Positions 8,668-16,792 of a stretch of 64,000 nt of DNA are shown one piece after another. Source of the DNA: Kocuria rosea (GTDB lineage Bacteria; Actinomycetota; Actinomycetes; Actinomycetales; Micrococcaceae); contig NZ_JAMBOG010000006.1 of assembly GCF_023715525.1 (NCBI RefSeq), positions 62,001-126,000 on the forward strand. Reading direction: 5' to 3'. Position 1 is the stretch's first letter. Every line of letters starts with the position of its first letter. The position numbers and the translations under genes are program-made. The notes beneath the pieces are model-generated. The model was given only the letters and a program-made list of their open reading frames with translations. It searched no databases and was not told the origin of the DNA.

Positions 8668-9426
8668 ATGACGGACAGGACCGGCACGGTCGGCAAGGCT
8701 CTCGGGGTGCTCACGCTGCTCGGCGAGTACCCCCGGGGGGCGATAGCGGGCCAGATCGCCGAGGCGGCGGGGTACCCCTTCAGCACGGCCTACCGCCTGC
8801 TCAACACCCTGGTCGACGCCGGTTTCGCCACCTACGACCCGCAGGAGAAGCGCTACGGGCTGGGCCTGCGGATCTACCAGCTGGGCCAGAAGGTCGCCCA
8901 CCAGCGGGGCTTCGAGGGGGCGGCGGTCCCGGTCCTGCAGCAGCTGACCGACCTCACCGGGGAGAGCTCGATCCTGGCCGTGCTCGACGGCGACCGGTTC
9001 CTGACGGTGCACAAGGTGGACGGACCACAGTTCCGCACCACCACCGACCCCGGCGACCGCGGACCCCTGCACACCTCCTCCCTCGGCAAGGCCCTGCTCG
9101 CCTTCGCCGATCCCGCCACGCGCGAGCACCTGCTGGAGACCGTCGACCTGACCCCGCGCACCGAGCACTCGGTCACCGACCGCGACGAGCTCCGGCACCA
9201 GATCGAGCAGGTCCACCGACAGGGCTGGGCCGGCCAGTCCGAGGAGAACGACATCGGCATGGCCGCCGTCGCCGTTCCCGTCCTGTCCCCGTCGAACCGG
9301 CTGATCGCCGCGGTCTCCCTGGCGGCCCCCGTCTTCCGGACCGATCTGCGGGGACTGCAGGACCACCTGCCCGAACTGCGCCGGGCCGCCGCCACCCTCG
9401 CGCTGGAGCTGCCGCTGCGGCCGTGA
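8668..9426 (+). CDS. IclR family transcriptional regulator
   Basis: A 252-residue regulator with an N-terminal winged helix-turn-helix (KALGVLTLLGEYPRGAIAGQIAEAAGYPFSTAYR region, residues 10-45) and a C-terminal IclR effector domain (GESSILAVLDGDRF, TSSLGKALLAF, SEENDIGMAAVAVPV). The ATG follows GGGAGG by 7 bases. It is intact although its divergent partner symporter and the following dehydrogenase are broken. IclR proteins beside MHS transporters and shikimate/quinate dehydrogenases usually control aromatic or hydroaromatic acid catabolism, so it may now regulate nothing local. Confidence 0.88.
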   Translation: MTDRTGTVGKALGVLTLLGEYPRGAIAGQIAEAAGYPFSTAYRLLNTLVDAGFATYDPQEKRYGLGLRIYQLGQKVAHQRGFEGAAVPVLQQLTDLTGESSILAVLDGDRFLTVHKVDGPQFRTTTDPGDRGPLHTSSLGKALLAFADPATREHLLETVDLTPRTEHSVTDRDELRHQIEQVHRQGWAGQSEENDIGMAAVAVPVLSPSNRLIAAVSLAAPVFRTDLRGLQDHLPELRRAAATLALELPLRP

Positions 9427-9480
9427 CCATCCGCCGGGCGCCCCGTCCGCCCCGGGGCACATCCCTCGCAGGCCGCGCCC

Positions 9481-9729
9481 CGCGGCTTCGCCGCCGGACT
9501 CGCCACGCAGCTGCCCGAGGTCCCCCGGGAGCACGTGGTCCAGATCGGCACCGGCGGAGCCGGCTCCGCGGTGGCCTCCGCCCTGCTCTCCTCAGGCGTG
9601 CGCACCCTGCACCTGTTCGACCTCGACCCCGCCCGCGCCGCCGAGCGCGCGGCGGCCCTGGCCGCGCTGCACCCCGACCGGCAGGTCGCCGCCGCCACCG
9701 CCGAGACCCTGCACGTCCAGCAGGGCTGA
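9481..9729 (+). pseudogene. Fragment of a shikimate/quinate dehydrogenase
   Basis: About 82 codons are clearly homologous to the NAD(P)-binding part of the shikimate/quinate dehydrogenase family: RGFAAGL, then VVQIGTGGAGSAVASALLSSGV (the Rossmann glycine-rich motif) and LFDLDPARAAERA. The substrate-binding N-terminal domain is absent upstream, and the frame stops at 9727-9729 before the NATPxGM region. It is therefore a remnant, not a gene. With the neighbouring symporter and IclR gene it suggests a former quinate/shikimate utilisation locus. Confidence 0.7.
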
Positions 9730-10087
9730 GCCGCGCGGAGGGGACCCGCGCGAGGACAGCGTCCCCGTGCTACCCCCCCCCTTGACGCCACGCAGCAACC
9801 CCGGGGGCAGGACCACCCGCTTCCGACCAGGGCTTTCGTCGACCCCTTCCGTCCGTGACCCCGGCGGGACGCCGCCGGTCGGGTCGCGCTCCTGGAGCCA
9901 CCTGCATCCGGACCCATGCGGTACGAGAGGTGAGCACCCCGATCACGGTCAACATGAACAGCGCCGCGCTCCGCGAGCTGGAACGGCAGGTCCGGGCCGC
10001 GCCCGTCCCGGCCCGGGAGGCCCGCACCCGGCCGGCGGTCCCCGCCGGAGCGGTCACGAGCTGCACGACCGCCCGAGCCCCGGACCG
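9730..10087. other. Intergenic stretch without a convincing gene
   Basis: A run of nine C (9773-9781) is followed by TTGACG, with no matching -10. A possible small frame, GTG 9930 to 10100, encodes about 56 residues beginning VSTPITVNMNSAALRELERQV, but it overlaps the end of the opposing kinase gene and has no recognisable relative. Nothing else is supported. Confidence 0.4.
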
Positions 10088-10522
10088 TCAGGACCGGTGA
10101 CCGGAGGAGTCCCGGCGCAGCACCCACACGTTGTCGTTCCCGTGGCGCTCGAAGACCACGGTGCTCACCAGCGCCTGGATCAGGGACAGGCCCCGGCCGG
10201 ACTCCCCGTGCACCCCGGCGTCCGCGCCGGAGGTGAGGTCCACCTCGGCCGGGGCGGCGTTGAGCTCGTAGACCCTGGCCTCCAGCCGGAAGGCTCCGGC
10301 GGTGAGCTCCACCTCGAGCTCCAGGGGCGCCTCCGCGGCGGGCACCGCGTGGGCGACGACGTTCGCGGCCGCTTCCACGACCGCCAGGGTGAACGCCATC
10401 CGGTCGGCCTCGGGCACGAAGTCCGCCTCCGCCCACATCCCGTCGAGGTCGTCGTGCACGGCCTCGACGGTCGCGGCGGTGGCGGGCCCTCGGCGGACCC
10501 GCCGCACCACGCTCTCAGGCAC
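10088..10522 (-). CDS. Anti-sigma factor-type ATP-binding protein (RsbW-like)
   Basis: A 144-residue GHKL-type ATP-binding domain of the serine kinase/anti-sigma group. The N box is EAAANVVAHA (about residues 50-59), and the late SGRGLSLIQALVS is the G2 box. There is no transmembrane segment. It starts with a GTG that overlaps the stop of the STAS-domain gene upstream, so the two are translationally coupled. That pairing is the usual partner-switch layout in which the STAS protein competes with a sigma factor for the kinase. No sigma factor gene is nearby, so the target is unknown. Confidence 0.8.
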   Translation of the reverse strand: MPESVVRRVRRGPATAATVEAVHDDLDGMWAEADFVPEADRMAFTLAVVEAAANVVAHAVPAAEAPLELEVELTAGAFRLEARVYELNAAPAEVDLTSGADAGVHGESGRGLSLIQALVSTVVFERHGNDNVWVLRRDSSGHRS

Positions 10523-10853
10523 CGGCGAACGCCTGGTCCGGCGTGTCGTACGGGGTGAGCACCCGGTGCATGCCGGTGAGCTCCAGCACCATCCTCACCT
10601 GCGGGCCCACGCCGGCGATGCGCAGGTCCCCTCCTGCCCCCCGGGCGACCTTCAGGCAGCCGACCAGGGCCCCCAGCCCGGAGGAGTCCATGAACTCCAC
10701 CCCGCCCAGGTCGACCACCACGCGGTTGGACCCACCGTCCACCACCTCGGCCACGACCTCCCGCAGCCGGGGGGCCCCCACCATGTTCAACCGGCCCGTG
10801 CCGGTGATCAGGGCGTAGCCCGGCCTGTGCTCGACGGTGAACTGCATCGACAT
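10515..10853 (-). CDS. STAS-domain anti-sigma factor antagonist (RsbV-like)
   Basis: A 112-residue single STAS domain. VVVDLGGVEFMDSSGLGALVG carries the serine (DSSG) that RsbW-type kinases phosphorylate. AGGAG lies four bases before the first ATG; a second ATG two codons later is also usable. It lies first in a two-gene unit with the ATP-binding protein, overlapping it by eight bases. It probably acts as the antagonist in a partner-switching module, and its location next to the polysaccharide island makes that a possible target (inference only). Confidence 0.82.
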   Translation of the reverse strand: MSMQFTVEHRPGYALITGTGRLNMVGAPRLREVVAEVVDGGSNRVVVDLGGVEFMDSSGLGALVGCLKVARGAGGDLRIAGVGPQVRMVLELTGMHRVLTPYDTPDQAFAGA

Positions 10854-10998
10854 TCCTCTCCTGGACGGCGCCGCCCGCGCGGTCCGCGGCGACGGTCACC
10901 CCGCGGGGCACGGGCCGATCGCACGTGTTGCGGGCGACACCGACCAGCGTACCGATCGCCGCGCCCGATCGGCCGACCGGCGCGGGCCGGGCCGCGCC

Positions 10999-13473
10999 TC
11001 AGCGGGGGATGATCCCGAACAGGAACCTCTTCTTCACCATGACCCACAGCAGGCCCAGGACCACGACGTAGGCGGCGGTGTTGAGCCACAGGTTGCCCCG
11101 CTGCAGCGCGGGGACGTTGGTGACGGCCAGGATGACGAACACGTGGACGACGAAGACGTAGAGGGTGGCCTGGCCCAGGGGGATGAGGAACCAGCCCAGG
11201 GCGCGGTGGAGGGGCCGCCAGCAGACGCTGAGCAGGGTGTACGCGGCGACGACGACCAGCAGCACGTTCAGCAGCCGGCCGACGCCCAGGTAGGTGCGCC
11301 CGAAGAAGCGGTCGTAGACCGCGCGGAAGGACGACTCCGGGAGCAGCGTCAGGCGCACGTCGTAGGCGTTGGTGAGGTAGGGGCTGGACCAGGAGAACAG
11401 GGCGAGGGCGGCTGCCAGCACCAGGCAGGCCACCAGCAGCACCCGCCGCGGCGGGGCGGCGAACCACGCGACGATCTGCCGGCGGTAGTAGCCGCCGACC
11501 ATGCCCAGCACGAACAGCACCTGCCACACCAGCAGCGGGAAGGAGTCCTCGAACTGGGACGGCAGGAGGCGGATCCGCAGGAGGGATCCCCCGGCGTAGA
11601 GCGCCAGGCTGACCCCGAGGACCGCCCACGCCCGGCCACGGGCCAAGGCGGTCAGCACCAGGGGGCTGAGCAGCAGCAGGATCACGTACAGGCCCATGAT
11701 GTTGAACTGCCACGGTCCGATCTGCAGGAGGAACACCGCCGGGATCGCGTGCGCCGAGACGGGGTACGCGACCAGGCCCTCCATCCCGGCGTAGAGGTCG
11801 TAGACGGCGCCGGCCGCACCGGCGCCGGCGGCACCGGTGCCCTGGTCGGTGAAGGTCGTGACGGCCGTGGCGTCGAGGAACGGCAGCCGGCTCAGCGCGA
11901 AGACGAGCAGCACCACGACCAGGGCGGTGACGTAGAGCTTCCGGGCCCGTGAGGTCGTGCGGTCCAGGACCTCCCCCAGCTCGTCCCGCGCCCGGGGCCC
12001 GTACACCAGGCCCAGGACGGCCCCGGACAGCAGCACGAACAGCTCCGCCCCCGAGACCACCCCGACGGTCTCCTGGGTGAGCAGCTGGAACAGCGAGGCG
12101 AGGCCGACGTGGTTGACGACGACGAAGACGATGGCCACCCCGCGCAGCATGTCGATCCGGGCGTCGCGCGGCGACGGGTCCGTGTAGGCCCACCCCGTGA
12201 CGGGACGCCGGGAGAACAGCAGGCTCAGGAGCACGACTGCGGTCAGGACCGCCACCGCGCTCGCCCAGGCGGCCGGGCCCTCCAGCACGGTCCCTGCCGC
12301 GGCGGATCCGCCGCCGTGCAGCACGGTCCGCTCGGTGACCGGGCCGGTCACCACCGGCGTGCCCTCCAGCCGGTCGCCGGCGGCGGCGGCCAGCTCGGGG
12401 TCGGCGGTGATCCGCCAGTCCACGGTCGCGGCCCCCTCGCCGCGCTGCTCGACGGTCTCGTTCCACACCACGGCCGCGATCCGGTCGTAGTCCCCGCCGG
12501 ATGCCGCCGCGAGGACCTGGTCCCACCAGCCGCTCTTGATCTCCCGCTCCGGTGCACCCTCCGCACCGGGGCTGTAGAAGGCGGACGTCTCGACCATCAG
12601 AGGTTTGTCGCGGCCGGCCGCGTAGGCGGCGTAGAAGTCCTCCCCGGCGGGCGGGCCGGTGGCGCGGGCCGGGCCCAGCTGCGCCTCGAAGGCCCCGGGG
12701 GCCGCGACGGTGTTGCGGACCGGCCCGTCGCCGGTGTCGTCGTGGTAGGCGGACAGCCCCACCCAGTCCACGACGTCGTCACCGGGGTAGTAGGGGCGGT
12801 AGGCGTCGTCGTCCTGGTTCCACACCCCGTTGCCGTCGGTGTCCAGCGCGCCCAGGTCCCCGCCCGACGGCGGGACGGTCGAGGCGGCACGGAAGGGGTA
12901 GTCACCGCCCACGGTGGGCGACCACACCATCACGGGGTCGCCCAGCTCGGCGTCCATCGCCTTCGCCACGGCGCGGAAGGCGTCGCGGTACGCCTCGGGC
13001 TGCTGCCCCCAGGGCACCCAGGAGGCGTTCATCTGCGGGGCGAACCGGACGAACACGGTGCCCTCGTACCCCTCGGCGACGTCCGCCACCTGCGCGGCCA
13101 GGACCGCGGCCCGGGCGTCGTCCACCTTCTCCAGGGACACCTCGGGCCGGACGGTGAGCAGCGCGTGCGCCCCCTGGCCGGCGACCTGCACGAAGAAGTC
13201 CCGGAGGTAGCCCTGCTCCTGGTCGCTCATCGGCAGCTGGACCGGGCGGCCGTAGACGGCGGCCGGGGCGCCCGACCGTTCCGCGTGAGCGGCGGCCGAG
13301 TCCGTGGCCCAGTCCAGCAGCGCCCCGAGGTACGGCCCCCCGGACGGGCTCGAGCCGGCGGGCGCGTCGTCCGCCGCCCGCGCCGAGGTGGCCGGGAGGA
13401 CCAGCGCGGCCAGCGCCAGCAGGACGACGGCGAGCAGCGCAGCACGCACGGATCGGTGGGCGATGGAGTTCAC
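10999..13473 (-). CDS. Secreted GH26-like domain fused to an OpgC-type membrane domain
   Basis: An 824-residue two-part protein. A Sec signal peptide (residues about 8-33, ending SARA) leads into an extracellular GH26-like TIM barrel (about 40-400), then a membrane region of about ten helices (about 410-824) resembling OpgC/acyltransferase-3 proteins (DMLRGVAIVFVVVNHVG at its start). In the barrel the usual acid/base motif HEMN is replaced by PQMN (Gln147), while the nucleophile motif keeps Glu295 in VETSA, so ordinary glycosidase activity is unlikely. The GTG start has GGAGGA five bases upstream. It diverges from a polysaccharide synthase and faces a second GH26 gene beyond it, suggesting a role in binding and acyl- or succinyl-decorating that polymer (inference). 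Confidence 0.8.
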   Translation of the reverse strand: MNSIAHRSVRAALLAVVLLALAALVLPATSARAADDAPAGSSPSGGPYLGALLDWATDSAAAHAERSGAPAAVYGRPVQLPMSDQEQGYLRDFFVQVAGQGAHALLTVRPEVSLEKVDDARAAVLAAQVADVAEGYEGTVFVRFAPQMNASWVPWGQQPEAYRDAFRAVAKAMDAELGDPVMVWSPTVGGDYPFRAASTVPPSGGDLGALDTDGNGVWNQDDDAYRPYYPGDDVVDWVGLSAYHDDTGDGPVRNTVAAPGAFEAQLGPARATGPPAGEDFYAAYAAGRDKPLMVETSAFYSPGAEGAPEREIKSGWWDQVLAAASGGDYDRIAAVVWNETVEQRGEGAATVDWRITADPELAAAAGDRLEGTPVVTGPVTERTVLHGGGSAAAGTVLEGPAAWASAVAVLTAVVLLSLLFSRRPVTGWAYTDPSPRDARIDMLRGVAIVFVVVNHVGLASLFQLLTQETVGVVSGAELFVLLSGAVLGLVYGPRARDELGEVLDRTTSRARKLYVTALVVVLLVFALSRLPFLDATAVTTFTDQGTGAAGAGAAGAVYDLYAGMEGLVAYPVSAHAIPAVFLLQIGPWQFNIMGLYVILLLLSPLVLTALARGRAWAVLGVSLALYAGGSLLRIRLLPSQFEDSFPLLVWQVLFVLGMVGGYYRRQIVAWFAAPPRRVLLVACLVLAAALALFSWSSPYLTNAYDVRLTLLPESSFRAVYDRFFGRTYLGVGRLLNVLLVVVAAYTLLSVCWRPLHRALGWFLIPLGQATLYVFVVHVFVILAVTNVPALQRGNLWLNTAAYVVVLGLLWVMVKKRFLFGIIPR

Positions 13474-13489
13474 GGTGTTCCTCCGCGCT

Positions 13490-13498
13490 GGGGGGGGG
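13490..13498. repeat. Nine-base G tract in the divergent promoter region
   Basis: Nine consecutive G lie 17 bases upstream of the GTG start of the GH26-OpgC gene, just outside its ribosome site. The tract is in the 239-bp region shared with the divergent glycosyltransferase gene. Length changes there would alter leader length, not the protein. Confidence 0.6.
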
Positions 13499-13647
13499 TG
13501 ACGGGGGCAGGACCCATTGTGCCGCCCCGGGGCCCGGGCACGACGCCACGGCGCGGCCGGGCAGGACAGGATCCCGCAGGGCGGGCCGCTGGCGGACGAG
13601 CGAGCACGGTGGCGCCGTCGGTGACTGCACCGCGCCGCGGCGTCCCC

Positions 13648-13653
13648 TAGTCT
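13648..13653 (+). promoter_or_regulatory. Candidate -10 box (TAGTCT) for the GT2 gene
   Basis: TAGTCT matches the actinobacterial TAnnnT pattern and lies 60 bases before the TTG start. No convincing -35 box is seen. Confidence 0.35.
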
Positions 13654-13712
13654 GGTGTCTCGGTCCCGCGGCGCGGTCGTCGCCCCGGGTCCCCGACGAG
13701 GGAGGACTGGCT

Positions 13713-15665
13713 TTGCACCGCTTCTGGATTCGCCTGTTGGTGGTTCTGACCGTTGTGCTGGGCGTCAACTACGTGGCGTGGCGGTGGCTGGAGTCGCTGA
13801 ACTGGTCCGCGTGGTGGATCGCCGTGCCGCTGGTGCTGGCCGAGACCTACAGCCTGATCGACGTGACGCTGTTCGGCCTGACCATGTGGCGGTTGAAGGA
13901 GCGCACTCCGCCACCGGCGCCGCCGGGGATGACGGTGGACGTGTTCATCACCACCTACAACGAGCCGCTGGAGATGGTGCTCGAGACCGCCCGCGCCGCG
14001 CAGGCGATCCGGTACCCGCACAATACGTGGATCCTCGACGACGGCGCCCGGGCGGAGCTGCGCGAGCAGGCCCGGCGGGAGGGCATCGGCTACCTCACCC
14101 GCAGCGCCGACTGGGCGGACCGGCCCCGCCACGCCAAGGCCGGCAACCTCAACAACGCCCTGATGATGACCCAGGGCGAGTTCCTGCTGATCCTCGACGC
14201 CGACCAGGTCCCCAAGCCCGAAATCCTCGACCGGACCCTGGGCTACTTCAACAACCGCAAGGTCGCCCTGGTCCAGACCCCGCAGTGGTTCGTCAACGTG
14301 CCCGAGAGCGACCCGCTGGGCAGCCAGGCCCCGCTGTTCTACGGCCCGCTCCAGCAGGGCAAGGACGGCTGGAACGCGGCCTTCTTCTGCGGCTCCAACG
14401 CGATCCTGCGCCGGGAGGCGCTGATGCAGCTGGGCCTGGTCGGCTACGTGGACGAGGTCGAGCGCAACATCCGCCGGGCGCTGAAGGGCTCGCGCTCGGC
14501 CGTGCGCAAGGCGCGCAAGTCCGGCCAGGCGGCCGATCCCGTGGTGGCCCGGCTGCTGGACGAGGTCGAGCGGGTGACCCACCAGGCGGAGGTCGACCTC
14601 AAGCGCGGCCGGTCGCTGAGCGAGATCACCTACGAGGTCCGGCGCACCGTGGACTCCGCCGTCCAGGAACTGGTCGCCGCGGACTTCTCCGCCCTGCAGG
14701 CGGACCTGGCGGAGATCGCGGCCATGGGCCTCGACGCCGGCCACGGCCCGCTCGCCCCCGACGAGGTGGACGAGGCCGTGGCCCGCCTCTCCGGCCGGGA
14801 GTGGTCCCCGCTGGGGGCCCTGGAGTCGGTCCAGGCCGTCCTCGACGCGATCTCCGTGGAGCGCGGCAACGAGGCCCAGCCGATCATGCCGCTGGCGACG
14901 ATCTCGGTGACCGAGGACATGGCCACCTCCATGCGCATGCACGCCATGGGCTGGAAGAGCGTGTACCACCACGAGATCCTGGCCATCGGCCTGGCCCCGG
15001 AGGACCTCAAGACCATGCTCACCCAGCGCCTGCGCTGGGCCCAGGGCACGATCCAGGTGCTGCTGCGGGAGAACCCGCTGACCAAGCGCGGCATGAAGTG
15101 GACCCAGCGCCTGATGTACTTCGCCACGATGTGGAGCTACCTGGCCGGCTTCGCGGCCGTGGTCTACATCGCCGCGCCCATCATCTACCTCGTGCTGGGG
15201 GTCCTGCCGGTCGCCAGCCTGAGCACCGAGTTCTTCATCCGGTTCATCCCCTTCATGGTCATCAACCAGGTCCTGTTCGCGGTCGCCGGGCGCGGGGCGA
15301 AGACCTGGCGCGGGCAGCAGTACAGCCTCGCGCTGTTCCCGACCTGGATCAAGGCCTGCACCACGGCCGCGCGCAACGTGTGGTTCGGCCGGCCCCTGGG
15401 CTTCGCCGTCACCCCGAAGGTGAAGGAGGGCACCAGCCGCGACTGGCACCTGATCCGCCCCCAGCTGATCGCCATGGGACTGCTGACCGGCGCTCTCGTG
15501 GTGGGCCTCGTGCGCCTGGCCGTGGGGCTCAACGAGCCCGTCGGCACCCTGGTGAACGTGGCCTGGGTGGTGTACGACCTGGTCGTCTTCAGCGTGCTGA
15601 TCCAGGCCGTGCGCTACGACGGCTACGCCCCGGAGGAGAAGACGACCGACCCGGTGCCGAGCTGA
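13713..15665 (+). CDS. Cellulose-synthase-like processive glycosyltransferase (GT2)
   Basis: A 650-residue inner-membrane GT2 enzyme that should polymerise a beta-linked glycan from a nucleotide sugar and pass it through the membrane. Two N-terminal helices (about 5-55) precede the GT-A core: VFITTYNEP, LDADQ (DxD), FFCGSNA near residue 225, TED near residue 400, and QRLRWAQG, the QxxRW signature. About four C-terminal helices follow; there is no PilZ domain. A charged helical insert of about 150 residues (about 244-393) separates CGSN from TED, unlike BcsA. The start is TTG with GGAGGA six bases upstream. A GH26 lipoprotein gene follows after 19 bases. The sugar is not determined by sequence. 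Confidence 0.88.
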   Translation: MHRFWIRLLVVLTVVLGVNYVAWRWLESLNWSAWWIAVPLVLAETYSLIDVTLFGLTMWRLKERTPPPAPPGMTVDVFITTYNEPLEMVLETARAAQAIRYPHNTWILDDGARAELREQARREGIGYLTRSADWADRPRHAKAGNLNNALMMTQGEFLLILDADQVPKPEILDRTLGYFNNRKVALVQTPQWFVNVPESDPLGSQAPLFYGPLQQGKDGWNAAFFCGSNAILRREALMQLGLVGYVDEVERNIRRALKGSRSAVRKARKSGQAADPVVARLLDEVERVTHQAEVDLKRGRSLSEITYEVRRTVDSAVQELVAADFSALQADLAEIAAMGLDAGHGPLAPDEVDEAVARLSGREWSPLGALESVQAVLDAISVERGNEAQPIMPLATISVTEDMATSMRMHAMGWKSVYHHEILAIGLAPEDLKTMLTQRLRWAQGTIQVLLRENPLTKRGMKWTQRLMYFATMWSYLAGFAAVVYIAAPIIYLVLGVLPVASLSTEFFIRFIPFMVINQVLFAVAGRGAKTWRGQQYSLALFPTWIKACTTAARNVWFGRPLGFAVTPKVKEGTSRDWHLIRPQLIAMGLLTGALVVGLVRLAVGLNEPVGTLVNVAWVVYDLVVFSVLIQAVRYDGYAPEEKTTDPVPS

Positions 15666-15684
15666 CGGGCGCGAGGACGTCCCC

Positions 15685-16779
15685 GTGGCCCGCCGGACCG
15701 GCTCGCGCACGACCCCGGACCACCGCAGCCGCGCGGCCCCGGGCACGGGGCGCAACGGCGACCGGAGCGCCGCCCGCCCCTCCCGCCGCGCCGTGCTGGC
15801 CGGGGCCGGAGCACTGACGCTGGCGGCCTGCACCGAGCGGAGCACCATGCGCAACACCATCGAGTCCATCCCCCCGCACCACCGCATCCGGCCGCTGGAG
15901 CACGGGGTGTTCCTCCCCGGCGGTCCGCAGGAGGGCCCGGCCTACGCCGCGCTGACCGGTTCCGCCCCGCGGTGGATGCTCCTGTTCCGCGACTGGACCC
16001 ACGAGACCCCGCCGCTGGGGGTCCTCGACGCCGTGCTGGCCCAGGGCGCCACCCCCGTGCTCACCTGGGAGCCCTGGTACGCCCCCTCCGGCGGCGCCGG
16101 GTCCGCCGGAGGGGCCCGGCAGCCGCCCTTCGCCCTCGACCGGCTGCTCGCGGGCGACCACGAATACCGGATCCGCACCTGGGCGGAGGCCCTGGCCGGG
16201 TGGGGCCGGGACCTCGTGCTGCGCTTCGCGCACGAGATGAACGGCGACTGGTACCCCTGGGGCGCCGGGGTGCAGGCCAACACGGCCGAGCAGTACGTCC
16301 GGGCGTGGCGGCACGTCCACGACCGCTTCGCCGCGGCCGGCGCCGACAACGTCCGCTGGTGCTGGGCCCCCAACGTCCCGGCGCCCACGGGGGAGGGTCC
16401 CGGCGGGACCGGGCTGGCGGACTTCTTCCCGGGCCCTGACGTGGTCGACCTCCTCGGGATCGACGGCTACAACTGGGGCTCCGCCACGCCGCCCCTGGCC
16501 TGGACCGGCCCGCAGGACCTCTTCGGTCCCGGCCTCGAGGAGCTCCGCGCCCTCCGGAGCGGCCTGCCGGTCCTCGTGACGGAGACCGCCTCGGCCGAGG
16601 GGACCCGGGACGGGGAGTCGAAGGCCGGGTGGATCGCCCAGCTCTTCGACTTCCTCGACCGGCAGGGGGACGTGCGCGCCGTCGTCTGGTTCCAGGAGGA
16701 CAAGGAGCGCGACTGGAGGGTCGACTCCTCCCCCGCCGCCCTGGCCGCCTACCGCCAGGCCCTGACCGGCACGCGCTAA
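15685..16779 (+). CDS. GH26-family lipoprotein glycoside hydrolase
   Basis: A 364-residue exported enzyme. A long N-region with SRRAVLAGAGALTLAAC (residues about 33-49) combines a twin-arginine motif with a lipobox ending at the cysteine, so it is probably a Tat-exported lipoprotein. The GH26-like barrel keeps both catalytic glutamates: Glu184 in FAHEMNGDWYPWG (acid/base) and Glu300 in VTETAS (nucleophile). GH26 enzymes cleave beta-mannans and related beta-glycans. It lies 19 bases behind the synthase gene and is likely co-transcribed. A lipoprotein hydrolase beside a synthase usually trims or releases the nascent polymer, as endoglucanases do in cellulose loci. The GTG start is favoured by spacing. 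Confidence 0.85.
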   Translation: MARRTGSRTTPDHRSRAAPGTGRNGDRSAARPSRRAVLAGAGALTLAACTERSTMRNTIESIPPHHRIRPLEHGVFLPGGPQEGPAYAALTGSAPRWMLLFRDWTHETPPLGVLDAVLAQGATPVLTWEPWYAPSGGAGSAGGARQPPFALDRLLAGDHEYRIRTWAEALAGWGRDLVLRFAHEMNGDWYPWGAGVQANTAEQYVRAWRHVHDRFAAAGADNVRWCWAPNVPAPTGEGPGGTGLADFFPGPDVVDLLGIDGYNWGSATPPLAWTGPQDLFGPGLEELRALRSGLPVLVTETASAEGTRDGESKAGWIAQLFDFLDRQGDVRAVVWFQEDKERDWRVDSSPAALAAYRQALTGTR

Positions 16780-16792
16780 CTCCCCGCCCTGT

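Noticed and set aside
9773-9787. Nine-C tract followed by TTGACG as a phase-variable promoter
   Set aside because: No -10 box or gene start follows at a useful distance.
9930-10100. Possible 56-residue protein with GTG start (NMNSAALRELERQV region)
   Set aside because: It overlaps the end of the opposing kinase gene, has only a weak ribosome site and no recognised relative; kept only as a note in the gap entry.
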